Part shown: positions 35,751 to 44,260 of the stretch, in pieces
Numbering within the stretch: position 1 is the first letter of the stretch
Layout: each line of letters begins with the position of its first letter
From: Methanoregulaceae archaeon
GTDB lineage: Archaea; Halobacteriota; Methanomicrobia; Methanomicrobiales; Methanospirillaceae
Direction of reading: 5' to 3'
NCBI GenBank assembly: GCA_015660885.1
Contig: JACTUB010000003.1
Coordinates: 62,001 to 126,000, forward strand
Length of the DNA: 64,000 nt
The notes under the pieces: model-generated
Databases searched by the model: none
What the model saw: only the letters and a program-made list of their open reading frames with translations
Told to the model about the DNA's origin: nothing
Position numbers and translations under genes: made by a program

Positions 35751-36305
35751 TTATACCTCCGAATTTTTCTGATTCCCTTTTGATACTGCTACTTTTGCAT
35801 ATCTGATTACTTTATCGTGCATACGATACCCGCGGGCAATCTCATTAATAACTGTGCCTGCTGGTTCGTCCGACACAACATGGACAACTGCCTCATGCTC
35901 TGAAGGATTAAATTGTTTTTTAAGTGCATCTATGGGTGTAATATCATTACGCAGCAATTGAGCATCAAGAAGTTGCTGGATCTGACAAATTCCCTCCCGC
36001 AGGTGAATATCGTCAGAATCTAAAGCCCTCTCCAGGTTATCCACAATATCGAGAATGTCAACGGCGAATTGTTCATTTGCAAGGGAGACGACGATCTCTC
36101 TGTCACGAGCTGAACGTTTTCTGAAATTTTCAAAGTCCGCAGCAAGTCGCAGGAACTGGTCATTCAATTCAGCATATGCTTTCTTCTGTCCTTCCAGCTC
36201 ATCTGCACACGACGGACATTCCATCAGGCAACTATCTTCGATACCAGGATCTGGTGCCCCGTCTTGTTCTGTACTGCTTTGTGCATCATCCATAGTACAT
36301 CCCAT
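35751..36305 (-). CDS. grpE: Nucleotide exchange factor GrpE
   Basis: A 184-residue GrpE. The acidic N-terminus leads to a long helix (about 40-95, [24 protein letters not shown]) that forms the dimer stalk, and the C-terminal beta domain carries [11 protein letters not shown] and the family signature [19 protein letters not shown]. It releases ADP from DnaK. First gene of the chaperone operon. A C-P-S-C-A near residue 34 is a small peculiarity. Confidence 0.95.
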   Translation of the reverse strand: MGCTMDDAQSSTEQDGAPDPGIEDSCLMECPSCADELEGQKKAYAELNDQFLRLAADFENFRKRSARDREIVVSLANEQFAVDILDIVDNLERALDSDDIHLREGICQIQQLLDAQLLRNDITPIDALKKQFNPSEHEAVVHVVSDEPAGTVINEIARGYRMHDKVIRYAKVAVSKGNQKNSEV

Positions 36306-36334
36306 TCGATGTTCCTTTATCTATTGTATTGTGG

Positions 36335-36352
36335 TTCTATATAAATTTTTAT
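36335..36352 (-). promoter_or_regulatory. TATA-like promoter of grpE-dnaK-dnaJ
   Basis: On the minus strand an AT-rich ATTTATATAG element lies about 35-45 bases before the grpE start, the right place for an archaeal TATA box. No CIRCE-type repeat was found. The remaining spacer to purH (up to 36931) holds only short unconvincing frames, a second TATA-like run near 36848-36855 on the plus strand for purH, and two TGCATAC direct repeats just before purH. Confidence 0.45.
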
Positions 36353-36931
36353 ATCATCTCAATTTAAATACCTCTAAATTTCACCCATTTTCAAGAACTA
36401 GACGTAAATATTTGTTTAATTCGATTTTTGAATGTAATTTTATAATTTTTTGGTGAGATTTCAGTGAATATTGGCCTTCAGGATTCCTTTTTTCATGATA
36501 ATAAAAAAAATCAAGCACATGATGAAGGACTTGGCATCGCCCTCACCAATCCCATTTCCGGAAGTTTATGAGATAATAGGCATTATTTCTGCGGGGGTAT
36601 CGAACCATCGGGAGACCCAGCGGAAAAGGAATGATTCCTTTGTAGAGAATCGGTTTTTTTGACATGCCCCGTAAAAAACGGTATAGAAAGGATTTGATTA
36701 TTCGGCCAAAATTAAACATTTCCCTGCCTGGATAATTCTCATCTGCACTCGTGTTTTGTTTCTTCTAAACAAACCGGCTTGGTCGGTCATCAAAATTCAT
36801 GTTTGGATGTATGATTCATGGACGCTTCTTCTGAGACCAGGATTATGGTATAATTTTAACAAACGTCGTTTCCAGCCCGATATGCAATAACCTGCATACA
36901 TTTTTCTTTCCTGTTATGCATACACTTCACC

Positions 36932-38416
36932 ATGAAGTGGGCATTGCTTTCGGTCTGGGACAAGACCGATATCGTCGAGCTCGCACAGGAACTTACGAGA
37001 CAAAAATATAGTATCATGAGTTCGGGTGGAACCGGAAAGGCGCTTGCCGAAGCCGGTATAAAGTATACCGAGGTTTCCAGTTATACCGGTTTTCCCGAGA
37101 TGATGGATGGACGGGTAAAGACGCTGCATCCGAAAGTGCACGGGGGTCTCTTAGGGAGACGGCAAATAGATGATGCTGTAATGGCGAAGTATGGGATCAA
37201 CCGGATCGATTTGCTGGTAGTAAACCTGTATCCCTTTGAGGAAATGGCCAGACAGCATATGAGTCTCGAGTCATTAATAGAATTTATCGATGTCGGTGGA
37301 CCGGCGATGATCAGAGCAGCAGCAAAAAATTTCAAAAATGTAACGGTTATTATAGATCCATCGGATTACCCGGTGTTGACCGCGGCAATTCAGAGCGGTG
37401 AAATTTCTCTCGATCAGCGCCTCGCTTATGCAAAAAAAGCTTTTGCCAGAACAGCAGCGTACGACGCAGCAATCAGTAATTACCTTTACAGGCTCAATAC
37501 TCATTTCCCTGATACTTATACCGTTCAGTTCACGCATGGCAGGACTCTTCGGTATGGGGAAAATCCACACCAGGAAGCCGCAGTCTATGGTACCTACGGT
37601 ATTGCCGGTGTGGAGCCCATTCAGGGAAAACAGATGTCGTACAATAATTATCTTGACGTAAATGCCGGGACCGCACTACTCCGCGAGTTCGAGGAACCTG
37701 CTGGTGTTATCATAAAACACAATAATCCCTGCGGTGTTGCCGTTGGATCTGACCTCCTTGATGCCTATGTCACAGCCCGTGAGGTTGATCCCGTTTCTTC
37801 TTATGGATCGGTCGTCTGTCTGAACCGTCGAATCGGTACAGATATTGCAGAAGAAATCAACAGAACTTTTGTCGAGGTGGTTATAGCTCCATCCTTTACA
37901 AAGGAAGCCCTGGAAGTCATGGCAAAAAAGGAAAATATGCGTATCCTCTCCCTTCCCCAGAAATGCGACGCTGACGAAATCCGGACGATCGATGGGGGTG
38001 TACTCGTTCAGCGAACGCCCCCGTATAAGGAACACTGGAAGGTCATCACTGACCGCGATCCCACTCCTGATGAGATGCGTGCAATCCATCTTGCATGGAA
38101 GGTCTGCAAGCATACTAAGAGCAATACAATCATCTTTGCCGATCAGAAACGCACGCTGGGGATTGGAGCCGGCCAGATGAGCAGAGTTGATTCCGCAAGA
38201 ATTGCAATAGAAAAAGCCTGTTCCTCCCTGCACGGATCAGCAGTAGCTTCAGATGCATTCCTCCCTTTCCCGGATACGCTTGAAGTTGCAGCCAAAGCAG
38301 GTGCGACTGCTTTAGTACAACCGGGCGGTTCTATCCGGGATCAGGAAGTGATTGACGCTGCAAACCGGCTGCACATGGCAATGATCTTTACGGGAGTACG
38401 ACATTTCAGGCATTAG
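36932..38416 (+). CDS. purH: Bifunctional AICAR transformylase/IMP cyclohydrolase PurH
   Basis: PurH carries out the last two steps of purine synthesis: formylation of AICAR and ring closure to IMP. The N-terminal MGS-like cyclohydrolase domain shows SSGGTGKALAEAGI and GFPEMMDGRVKTLHPKVHGG; the C-terminal transformylase domain has the catalytic KHNNPCGVAVG and ends with GGSIRDQEVIDAAN. At 494 residues it is slightly short but complete. Many methanogens use PurP and PurO instead, so a full PurH raises the question of the formyl donor. ATG 36932 begins the conserved KWALLSVWDKT. Confidence 0.96.
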   Translation: MKWALLSVWDKTDIVELAQELTRQKYSIMSSGGTGKALAEAGIKYTEVSSYTGFPEMMDGRVKTLHPKVHGGLLGRRQIDDAVMAKYGINRIDLLVVNLYPFEEMARQHMSLESLIEFIDVGGPAMIRAAAKNFKNVTVIIDPSDYPVLTAAIQSGEISLDQRLAYAKKAFARTAAYDAAISNYLYRLNTHFPDTYTVQFTHGRTLRYGENPHQEAAVYGTYGIAGVEPIQGKQMSYNNYLDVNAGTALLREFEEPAGVIIKHNNPCGVAVGSDLLDAYVTAREVDPVSSYGSVVCLNRRIGTDIAEEINRTFVEVVIAPSFTKEALEVMAKKENMRILSLPQKCDADEIRTIDGGVLVQRTPPYKEHWKVITDRDPTPDEMRAIHLAWKVCKHTKSNTIIFADQKRTLGIGAGQMSRVDSARIAIEKACSSLHGSAVASDAFLPFPDTLEVAAKAGATALVQPGGSIRDQEVIDAANRLHMAMIFTGVRHFRH

Positions 38417-38515
38417 GTGCCTCTTTTTTATTAGGTACTGAATTTGCTATTAAGGCACTATCGATTTTTATTCACACTACAGTTAATTAATCTATAATAA
38501 ATACAAAAAAAGAGA

Positions 38516-38890
38516 TTATTTTGTCTGGTTTTCTGCAATAGCTCCGACAATCGGAACCAAGAATTTCTCACCCTTATAGGCTTTGTACATCAGGAAAAGC
38601 CAAAGGAGAAGCACAATAATCCAGATCAACATTATGATGAGACTGAATATTCCCCAAATACCGACAGCACCATACAATCCAGCACTAAAAACCATCATAC
38701 CAACTATAGCACTAATAATCCAAATCAGAATCATAAGTGGAAGGAATGTAAGGATCGATTGCATTGCATGGAATCTTACTGTTTTGTTATCTTTTTCCAT
38801 TATAAAGAAGATAATTCCAGTTACCCATGTAAGAACATAACATGCTGCTGATGCCACATTCTCGTCAAGACCAAAAGTTGCTTTCACCAT
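38516..38890 (-). CDS. DUF4870-family membrane protein
   Basis: A 124-residue protein with three or four membrane segments. The pattern ENVASAACYVLTWVTGIIFFIMEKDNKTVRFHAMQSIL is the DUF4870/Tic20-like signature; function unknown. GGAG eight bases before the ATG supports the start. It is convergent with purH. Confidence 0.85.
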   Translation of the reverse strand: MVKATFGLDENVASAACYVLTWVTGIIFFIMEKDNKTVRFHAMQSILTFLPLMILIWIISAIVGMMVFSAGLYGAVGIWGIFSLIIMLIWIIVLLLWLFLMYKAYKGEKFLVPIVGAIAENQTK

Positions 38891-39286
38891 ATATTTTCTC
38901 CAAATACCTACAATTATTCGTCTATTCTCTCTTCCTATATATACCTTGCGATATTCAAATTAATAGAAATATTATTGATATTGTTTCATAAAACATAATT
39001 TTTAAAATACTTGTACCATCTGTATTTCAATTTTATATTTGGTGCCAATATTGGAAGGTATTTCAATTGAATTCTAAAATGCTCCCTGTCAAATTTCGTT
39101 GATCGGATAGGTTTTATTAATCTTTTTAATATCGCCAAGTGGTCTGGTTTATCTAGATAGCACTAGTTCTCAGATTATGCTATGCAGGAAAAAACTACAT
39201 GGGAAAAAAAACTTGAAAAAATAATCGAAGGATTAAACAGGAAAAAGAGGGTTTTCATCCACTTCAGGAATACAGCCCAAAAAACA
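38891..39286. other. AT-rich spacer, no clear gene
   Basis: Mostly AT-rich DNA holding the promoter of the DUF4870 gene. A 63-codon plus-strand frame beginning at 39182 (Lys-rich) runs into the convergent KTSC gene and is not convincing as a gene. Confidence 0.5.
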
Positions 39287-39511
39287 TTATACGCTTATCT
39301 TATCAAGTCGCTTCGATCGATACCGGTTTTTTATCTTGTCGGTAAAAAACGTCCCGGTCGATTGAGCGCTTAAAAGATTTGCATAGATCTGGGAAGGAAC
39401 ATTCTGATATTGATAAATCAGCCCGGAATGAAATTCAATCTCCAGATTCTTTAAATGATTATCGTAACCTACACTTTTCAGGTTACAGGATTGAACGGGT
39501 TGTCTTTCCAT
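39287..39511 (-). CDS. KTSC-domain protein
   Basis: A 74-residue protein with the KTSC-domain pattern: SVGYDNHLKNLEIEFHSG, then YQYQNVPSQIYANLLSAQS and GTFFTDKIKNRY. KTSC domains are small folds of unclear function, sometimes fused to nucleic-acid enzymes. ATG 39511 is chosen over the longer open frame because GGTGA lies six bases before it and the domain starts right after. It diverges from the regulator gene at 39647. Confidence 0.82.
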   Translation of the reverse strand: MERQPVQSCNLKSVGYDNHLKNLEIEFHSGLIYQYQNVPSQIYANLLSAQSTGTFFTDKIKNRYRSKRLDKISV

Positions 39512-39646
39512 AATATCACCATAATTAATATGCGCTGTTAACAGATAATGGTTGGTAATAATATAATTCTTGAAATTATTCAACGAGAATTCAGACACTC
39601 CCAATGAATTAATTCTAAATATTACCCTTACTAACATTACGTAAAG

Positions 39647-40270
39647 ATGGACGATGCTGCTGAGGTTTCCCGGCTGCTAGATATCCTCGGGAATAGAAAC
39701 CGAAGGAGAATCATCGAACTGTTACGGCAGAAACCCTGTTTTGTCACCGAGATCTCTGAGACGCTGATGCTCTCGCCAAAAGCGGTTATCGATCATCTCC
39801 AGTTGATGGAGCGGGAAGCAATTCTATCCTGCCAGACAGATGACAGGCGCCGAAAATATTATTACCTCGTAAATGACATTCTCGTCGACATCAGTCTCAA
39901 ACAGACTCGGGTGCTCACTTGTGAAGACGACGATGATGATGAAACCGACCAGGTTAAAAACTCAGTCAGAATGTTCGGGCAGATGATTAAAGCCCATGAC
40001 ATGATTCTCTCCAATCTCGAACAGATCAACCACGATATCGAAATAAAAATCAATGACCTTGCCCGAAACCATAAGGATTTATTCACAAGCGATCGAGAGA
40101 TTAGTGTAATAATAGCACTTTCCCATGATTCGCTTACGCTCGAGGAACTGGAACAGGTCACCGATATATCCAAAAAGGATCTTGGTGAAATTCTGAAACG
40201 ATTCGAACGTAGGGGAATAGTAGGACGAACAAGAGACCTGTATACACTCCGAGGCATACATGCAGAATAA
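39647..40270 (+). CDS. ArsR-type winged-helix regulator, probably heat-shock related
   Basis: A 207-residue regulator. The N-terminal winged helix (residues 5-70) has LLDILGNRNRRRIIELL and TEISETLMLSPKAVIDHLQLME, an ArsR-like DNA-binding domain. An acidic linker (EDDDDDETD) follows, then a helical segment, then a second HTH-like part (LEELEQVTDISKKDLGEILKRFERRG). The stop overlaps the Hsp20-like gene by 11 bases. This pairing recalls the Archaeoglobus HSR1 operon, where an ArsR-type repressor sits with hsp20; the heat-shock role is inference. A TATA-like run 25-35 bases before the ATG and no Shine-Dalgarno suggest a leaderless transcript. Confidence 0.8.
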   Translation: MDDAAEVSRLLDILGNRNRRRIIELLRQKPCFVTEISETLMLSPKAVIDHLQLMEREAILSCQTDDRRRKYYYLVNDILVDISLKQTRVLTCEDDDDDETDQVKNSVRMFGQMIKAHDMILSNLEQINHDIEIKINDLARNHKDLFTSDREISVIIALSHDSLTLEELEQVTDISKKDLGEILKRFERRGIVGRTRDLYTLRGIHAE

Positions 40271-40679
40271 TCCAAACAGTCCTTATGACGATGTTTTTAA
40301 CAACCTCGCAAAGATCGTTGAAGACATTGTTAAAAACATGCCAGACAACAATAACGCCCGAATTATTGGTTACACAATAATCACCCGCCACCCATCAAAC
40401 GGAGATCCAGAGGTCTTCCGGCCGGGTGAACCTGGCGACGATGAAGAAATCCCTTATGAAATCGTAGAATCTGATGACACAATCTATATTACCGTAACGA
40501 TGCCAGTCAATTCAAAAAATGCACCCTTTGTTGACATCCAGACAAAAAATGTACGAGTGGCTGTTGATAACCGGAATATTTCTATCATGCTCGATCATCC
40601 CATAGACAGGATTCACAGTTATTATCGTGTCCATCACGGTATTATGGATATCACTCTTAAAAAAGTAAGTACCAATTAA
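40260..40679 (+). CDS. Hsp20/alpha-crystallin-like protein
   Basis: A 139-residue protein with an acidic N-terminal half and a C-terminal beta sandwich of alpha-crystallin/CS type: YEIVESDDTIYITVTMPVNS, a strand pair with VRVAVDNRNISIML, and MDITLKKV at the end, in place of the usual G-x-L. The N-terminal helix (VFNNLAKIVEDIVKNM) resembles archaeal small heat-shock and GvpH-like proteins. It likely binds unfolding proteins. Overlapping start with the regulator implies coupling. Confidence 0.72.
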   Translation: MQNNPNSPYDDVFNNLAKIVEDIVKNMPDNNNARIIGYTIITRHPSNGDPEVFRPGEPGDDEEIPYEIVESDDTIYITVTMPVNSKNAPFVDIQTKNVRVAVDNRNISIMLDHPIDRIHSYYRVHHGIMDITLKKVSTN

Positions 40680-41139
40680 AATTTCCCTTTTATTTACTTT
40701 TCAAAAAATTAATTTATTAAATACCTGCAAATCATAGTACCTGGTATCAAGGTGTTTTCCACGATAGATATCCTAAAAGATTTTCCCGGAATGAAAACAG
40801 CAGGACCCCTCATGAACAAGATAACCATCGGTGTTTTTCCTTTTAAGCTGCCCGTAAAGCAGCGTGTCAAGCAGGTACCTGAAATTCCCGGGGTCCTCGG
40901 GACCAAGACTTTTGAGAGATACAACATGTTAATTCAATCATTCGCCGCCATATGCCCCGATGATAGAAAAAAGGACGTGATATGTAATTCAGTCCGTGGC
41001 TGGAGAAGTTACAAGTATTCATGGTGACAGGGACCCCGTCAAGGGCTAAGTTCCCTGTCATAACCGGAGAAATTAGGAATTAGATACCGATAACGTCAAA
41101 AAATCCAGTCCTGAGTGCTTCTGATAAAAAAATTATGGA
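40680..41139. other. Spacer with one doubtful frame
   Basis: A 91-codon plus-strand frame starting with GTG 40752 (FSTIDILKDFPGMKTAGPLMN..) is open to 41027 but has no good start context or recognisable family. Downstream of nrdD there is no cysteine-rich coding sequence in any frame, which matters for the missing NrdD tail. Confidence 0.4.
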
Positions 41140-43323
41140 TTATACCTTAACAGGAAAATCTGAGGGGATATAGGGAGAATTTGATTTCTTAGCCGAACGC
41201 ATTTCGTGGAACTGCCGAAGTGAGACAGTAATATCGCGGGTGAAGGCAAAATATCCGATCTGGGTGTTTCGGCAGAGCTTCATTGCCATGTCCATAAGTC
41301 CATGAGGGTCAGGGCGTGCTTCACCCAGCCAGATATGGAAGATATTTCCCCCGTCCACAATAGGGAAAAATACATGCTCGATTTCCATGCGTTTGGTGAG
41401 GGGGACATTTGCGCCCGGCGCCACATGGGTGCCATTCGTATAGTACACGGGGAGATCGCGGCTCTTGCCCAGCATTTCCAGACCTTCTTCGATATCTCCC
41501 TTGATTACTTTAACAGCAAAATTATGATAGCGTCGATCGAGCAGATCAGCAACCGCAAACCTTTGCCCCGTCGTCTCTGCCGGTGTCCGGGCAAGGGCAA
41601 TGGACATGTTGTTTTTTGAGGAAAGCTCGCGACCATAAAGCTCCATCTCTGTCATCGCCCGTATGGCAAGCCTGAATGCTTCTTTTGATTCATGAAGCTG
41701 TTTGCCAGTATGGTGCTGTACCATTTCATTGACGCCAACCACACCGATAGTATACACCAATCCTTCAAGATCGACCGCAAGTGCACCACGTTCGCCCGTG
41801 TTCGGGTCTTTCGGTCGCTGCATCGCAAATGGCATCCGGCTGTTCGCCCGGATCAGGTCCATCCAGCGGCGCTTGATCTTGAAAATATCCACCGCAACAT
41901 CCATGAGGGCCTTGAGCTCGGCAAAGAGACGGGTATCATCTCCCTCTGCATTGTACGCCGCACGGGGGCAGTTCACAGAAACAACCTGCCAAGAGCCCAT
42001 CGAGAAGTGCTTGCCATCCTCAAAGTAAATCTTTTTAACAAAATCCGAATCCTTGTCTGCTACAGTAGAGAACTGGTAAGCACAACACTGGTAACAGGAA
42101 ATCCCCTTACCAGCTCCGCGATAAGCAGGTAGCTGGTTATCGTAATAGGGTGTGCCGAACTTCGAGGCGAGTTCGAAGGTCATCAGGTATAATTCCTGGA
42201 ATGTTGGAAGATCAGGGTTCTTTGCGTTAAACTCCTCGCGTTCATTCATAAAGTCAGGTTCAATAGAGATCTCAGGCTTTGGGAAGTTGAATGGTTTGCC
42301 CCAGTAATCTCCCTCAAGCATTACCTCCATAAGTGCCTTGAAAAGTAAGCGCACCTCACGCTCGAACTCCCCATAGATGCGGAGGGGAGCTGATTTGCCA
42401 TCCCAGATTTTTCCCTTATAAATGCAGGGCTTGTCCTGCCAGAGTGTCGGTACTCCCGGTGAGAGCTGGATTGAAGAGAAGACGAGCTGACCACCCCGGG
42501 CTACCATCATCTGTGTCATTTCATAGACGAACATCTGCATGTTCTGCTTGATCTCGTTATATGCCATCCCTTCCATGTAAGGTGCAAGGAAGGTGAGAAA
42601 GTTATAGTAACCCTGTCCCCCGGCAAAATTTGTCTGGGCAGATCCGAGTGCTTTCACAGCATGGAGGATTGCAACTTCGGGACGTTTTGCTGGACCCGCA
42701 ACAGAAGCCTTCGTGCCATTGCCGTCAGGCATCAAACCATAGTAGAAGAAATAACGCAGGTCCCAGTCCTGGCAGAAAGGGCGCGTGCCGAAATACTCGA
42801 GATCGTGGATGTGCATCTCGCCAGACAAATGGTGATCGGCGAGGTCCGGGGGAAGCTGAAGCAGGTACTGTTCCTTTGAGATTTTATCTGCCTTTTTCTT
42901 GTGCGACGTCTCGGCATTTTCCTGGAGGTTTGCGTTATCATGCGCCTCAAATCCCCTGCCAACATCGATCTGATGTGCATCAAAAACCGGAGTTCCCACA
43001 CGGGTGGAGACATTGCGGTACTGTATCATACCCCTCTCAAGCAGCGTTATATTAACTATTTCACGGATGAGCGGGCCGGAGAGTGATTTCAAGCCCATGT
43101 TTTTGATGCGGTTTTCCACATCGTATGCGATATCCTGTGCTGTCGCTTCGTCTGCCCCCTCATAGCCATAGAAGGTCTCGACCAGCTTTGTCTCTTCAAC
43201 GATCTGGTGGACAATGCGATCGCGGTTCCATTCAATGATGTGCCCATCAGATGTACGGACGAAAGGGAGGACTGGTATGGTAATTCCGTCAAATGTTAGT
43301 TGCTTTGTCTCCCGATGCGCCAT
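41140..43323 (-). CDS. nrdD: Anaerobic (class III) ribonucleotide reductase NrdD, tail missing
   Basis: A 727-residue class III ribonucleoside-triphosphate reductase, which makes dNTPs without oxygen. An N-terminal ATP cone (about 20-110) is followed by the ten-stranded barrel with conserved HIHDLEYF, QTNFAGGQGYYNF and the active-site cysteines of GISCYQCCAYQF (Cys410, 413, 414). Near the end LCRNTQIGYFAFTRDIT is normal, but the protein then finishes with about 30 odd residues (VSLRQFHEMRSAKKS..). It shows neither the usual Cys4 zinc site nor the R-V-x-G-Y glycyl-radical loop. No other frame downstream encodes them. It is translationally coupled to nrdH (TAATG). NrdG is not in the window. Confidence 0.93.
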   Translation of the reverse strand: MAHRETKQLTFDGITIPVLPFVRTSDGHIIEWNRDRIVHQIVEETKLVETFYGYEGADEATAQDIAYDVENRIKNMGLKSLSGPLIREIVNITLLERGMIQYRNVSTRVGTPVFDAHQIDVGRGFEAHDNANLQENAETSHKKKADKISKEQYLLQLPPDLADHHLSGEMHIHDLEYFGTRPFCQDWDLRYFFYYGLMPDGNGTKASVAGPAKRPEVAILHAVKALGSAQTNFAGGQGYYNFLTFLAPYMEGMAYNEIKQNMQMFVYEMTQMMVARGGQLVFSSIQLSPGVPTLWQDKPCIYKGKIWDGKSAPLRIYGEFEREVRLLFKALMEVMLEGDYWGKPFNFPKPEISIEPDFMNEREEFNAKNPDLPTFQELYLMTFELASKFGTPYYDNQLPAYRGAGKGISCYQCCAYQFSTVADKDSDFVKKIYFEDGKHFSMGSWQVVSVNCPRAAYNAEGDDTRLFAELKALMDVAVDIFKIKRRWMDLIRANSRMPFAMQRPKDPNTGERGALAVDLEGLVYTIGVVGVNEMVQHHTGKQLHESKEAFRLAIRAMTEMELYGRELSSKNNMSIALARTPAETTGQRFAVADLLDRRYHNFAVKVIKGDIEEGLEMLGKSRDLPVYYTNGTHVAPGANVPLTKRMEIEHVFFPIVDGGNIFHIWLGEARPDPHGLMDMAMKLCRNTQIGYFAFTRDITVSLRQFHEMRSAKKSNSPYIPSDFPVKV

Positions 43324-43592
43324 TATTCACCTGATATCAGCTTTGATAAGTGCTCTCCATCCAGCTTGCCTGAGGGAAAAATATCTGCAGAAGTATAAAA
43401 ATCTGAACGTTTCTGTAAGACCGGAGCTTCATTTACAAAGATTCCATTCATTCGCAGCTCGGTGAGTGATTCTGCAGTTGAGAGATCCTGTTCAATGAAA
43501 TTATAGCCGCCCTTTTTTAAAAAACCTTTCAGAATGTCACAATTCGGGCAATGTTCCAGCGTATACACGATCAATTGCGATTTTTCCGGCAC
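43323..43592 (-). CDS. nrdH: NrdH-like glutaredoxin
   Basis: An 89-residue redoxin with the active site TLEHCPNCDILKGFL and the fold's later VNEAPVLQ (cis-Pro region). Start GTG 43592 is chosen because GAGGTG lies six bases upstream and the thioredoxin fold begins directly after; the frame is open to 43691 but the extra residues are not family-like. Its stop overlaps the ATG of nrdD. In Methanosarcina barkeri a glutaredoxin-type NrdH reduces class III NrdD, so this is the likely electron donor here. Confidence 0.88.
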   Translation of the reverse strand: MPEKSQLIVYTLEHCPNCDILKGFLKKGGYNFIEQDLSTAESLTELRMNGIFVNEAPVLQKRSDFYTSADIFPSGKLDGEHLSKLISGE

Positions 43593-43720
43593 AAAAAACA
43601 CCTCTGGTCTGTCATCTCTAATTTGGAATTGCACGTAAAAAAAACTTGGTTTCTGCACCTGAACCCAAGTACTCCGGCAATCGAATATCATTAGTAGTGG
43701 GATGAAATAATAGTACCGTA

Positions 43721-44260
43721 ATGGTCAGAGTGTTTATTGCACTGGAACTTTCAGATGAGATCAAAGATCAGTTAACCTCAGCTCAGCAGACGCTCCGCGG
43801 GTGCCGGGCCCGTCTTACGTTTGTGGAGCCGAAGAATATTCATATAACCGCGAAGTTTCTTGGCGAGGTCAATGAGAAGGACCTGCCGAAAGTCAAGGAG
43901 GCGCTCAAAAAAATTGCCTTCATCCCCTTTCCAGTAACCGTGGAAAAGATAACCGTGAACAATCCCAAACGCCCGCATACGGTCTGGTGCGCCATCGGTG
44001 ATGGAGGTAAGGGGGAAAAGGTATTCCAGCTGATAGAAGATGCACTTGCACCGCTCGGATTTGCACGGGAGACACGCAGCTTCACCCCTCATGCAACTGT
44101 AGCACGGGTCAAATCCCCGGACCCTTCACTCTTTTCCGCGCTCAAAGTCCTGGAAAAGATAAGCTATGGCTGCTGCACAATCCGTGGTATGGTGCTCAAG
44201 AAGAGTACACTGCTGCCACAGGGTCCTGTCTACGAAGACCTGCAGGTGTTTAAATGGTAA
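43721..44260 (+). CDS. thpR: RNA 2',3'-cyclic 3'-phosphodiesterase (2'-5' RNA ligase family)
   Basis: A 179-residue 2H phosphoesterase. Both HxTx motifs are present: NIHITAKFLG (about residue 45) and FTPHATVARVK (about residue 128). The enzyme opens 2',3'-cyclic phosphates on RNA ends and can ligate tRNA halves in the reverse direction. Length is typical. It overlaps the CCA gene by seven bases; thpR-cca is a common archaeal pair, pointing to tRNA 3'-end work. Confidence 0.95.
   Translation: MVRVFIALELSDEIKDQLTSAQQTLRGCRARLTFVEPKNIHITAKFLGEVNEKDLPKVKEALKKIAFIPFPVTVEKITVNNPKRPHTVWCAIGDGGKGEKVFQLIEDALAPLGFARETRSFTPHATVARVKSPDPSLFSALKVLEKISYGCCTIRGMVLKKSTLLPQGPVYEDLQVFKW

Noticed and set aside
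36471..36662. 63-codon plus-strand frame upstream of purH
   Set aside because: Non-ATG start, no ribosome-binding site and no family resemblance; looks like chance in AT-rich spacer.
39182..39373. 63-codon Lys-rich frame overlapping the KTSC gene
   Set aside because: It runs through the 3' end of a better-supported convergent gene.
40752..41027. 91-codon frame after the Hsp20-like gene
   Set aside because: GTG start without context and no recognisable features; kept only as a note in the spacer.
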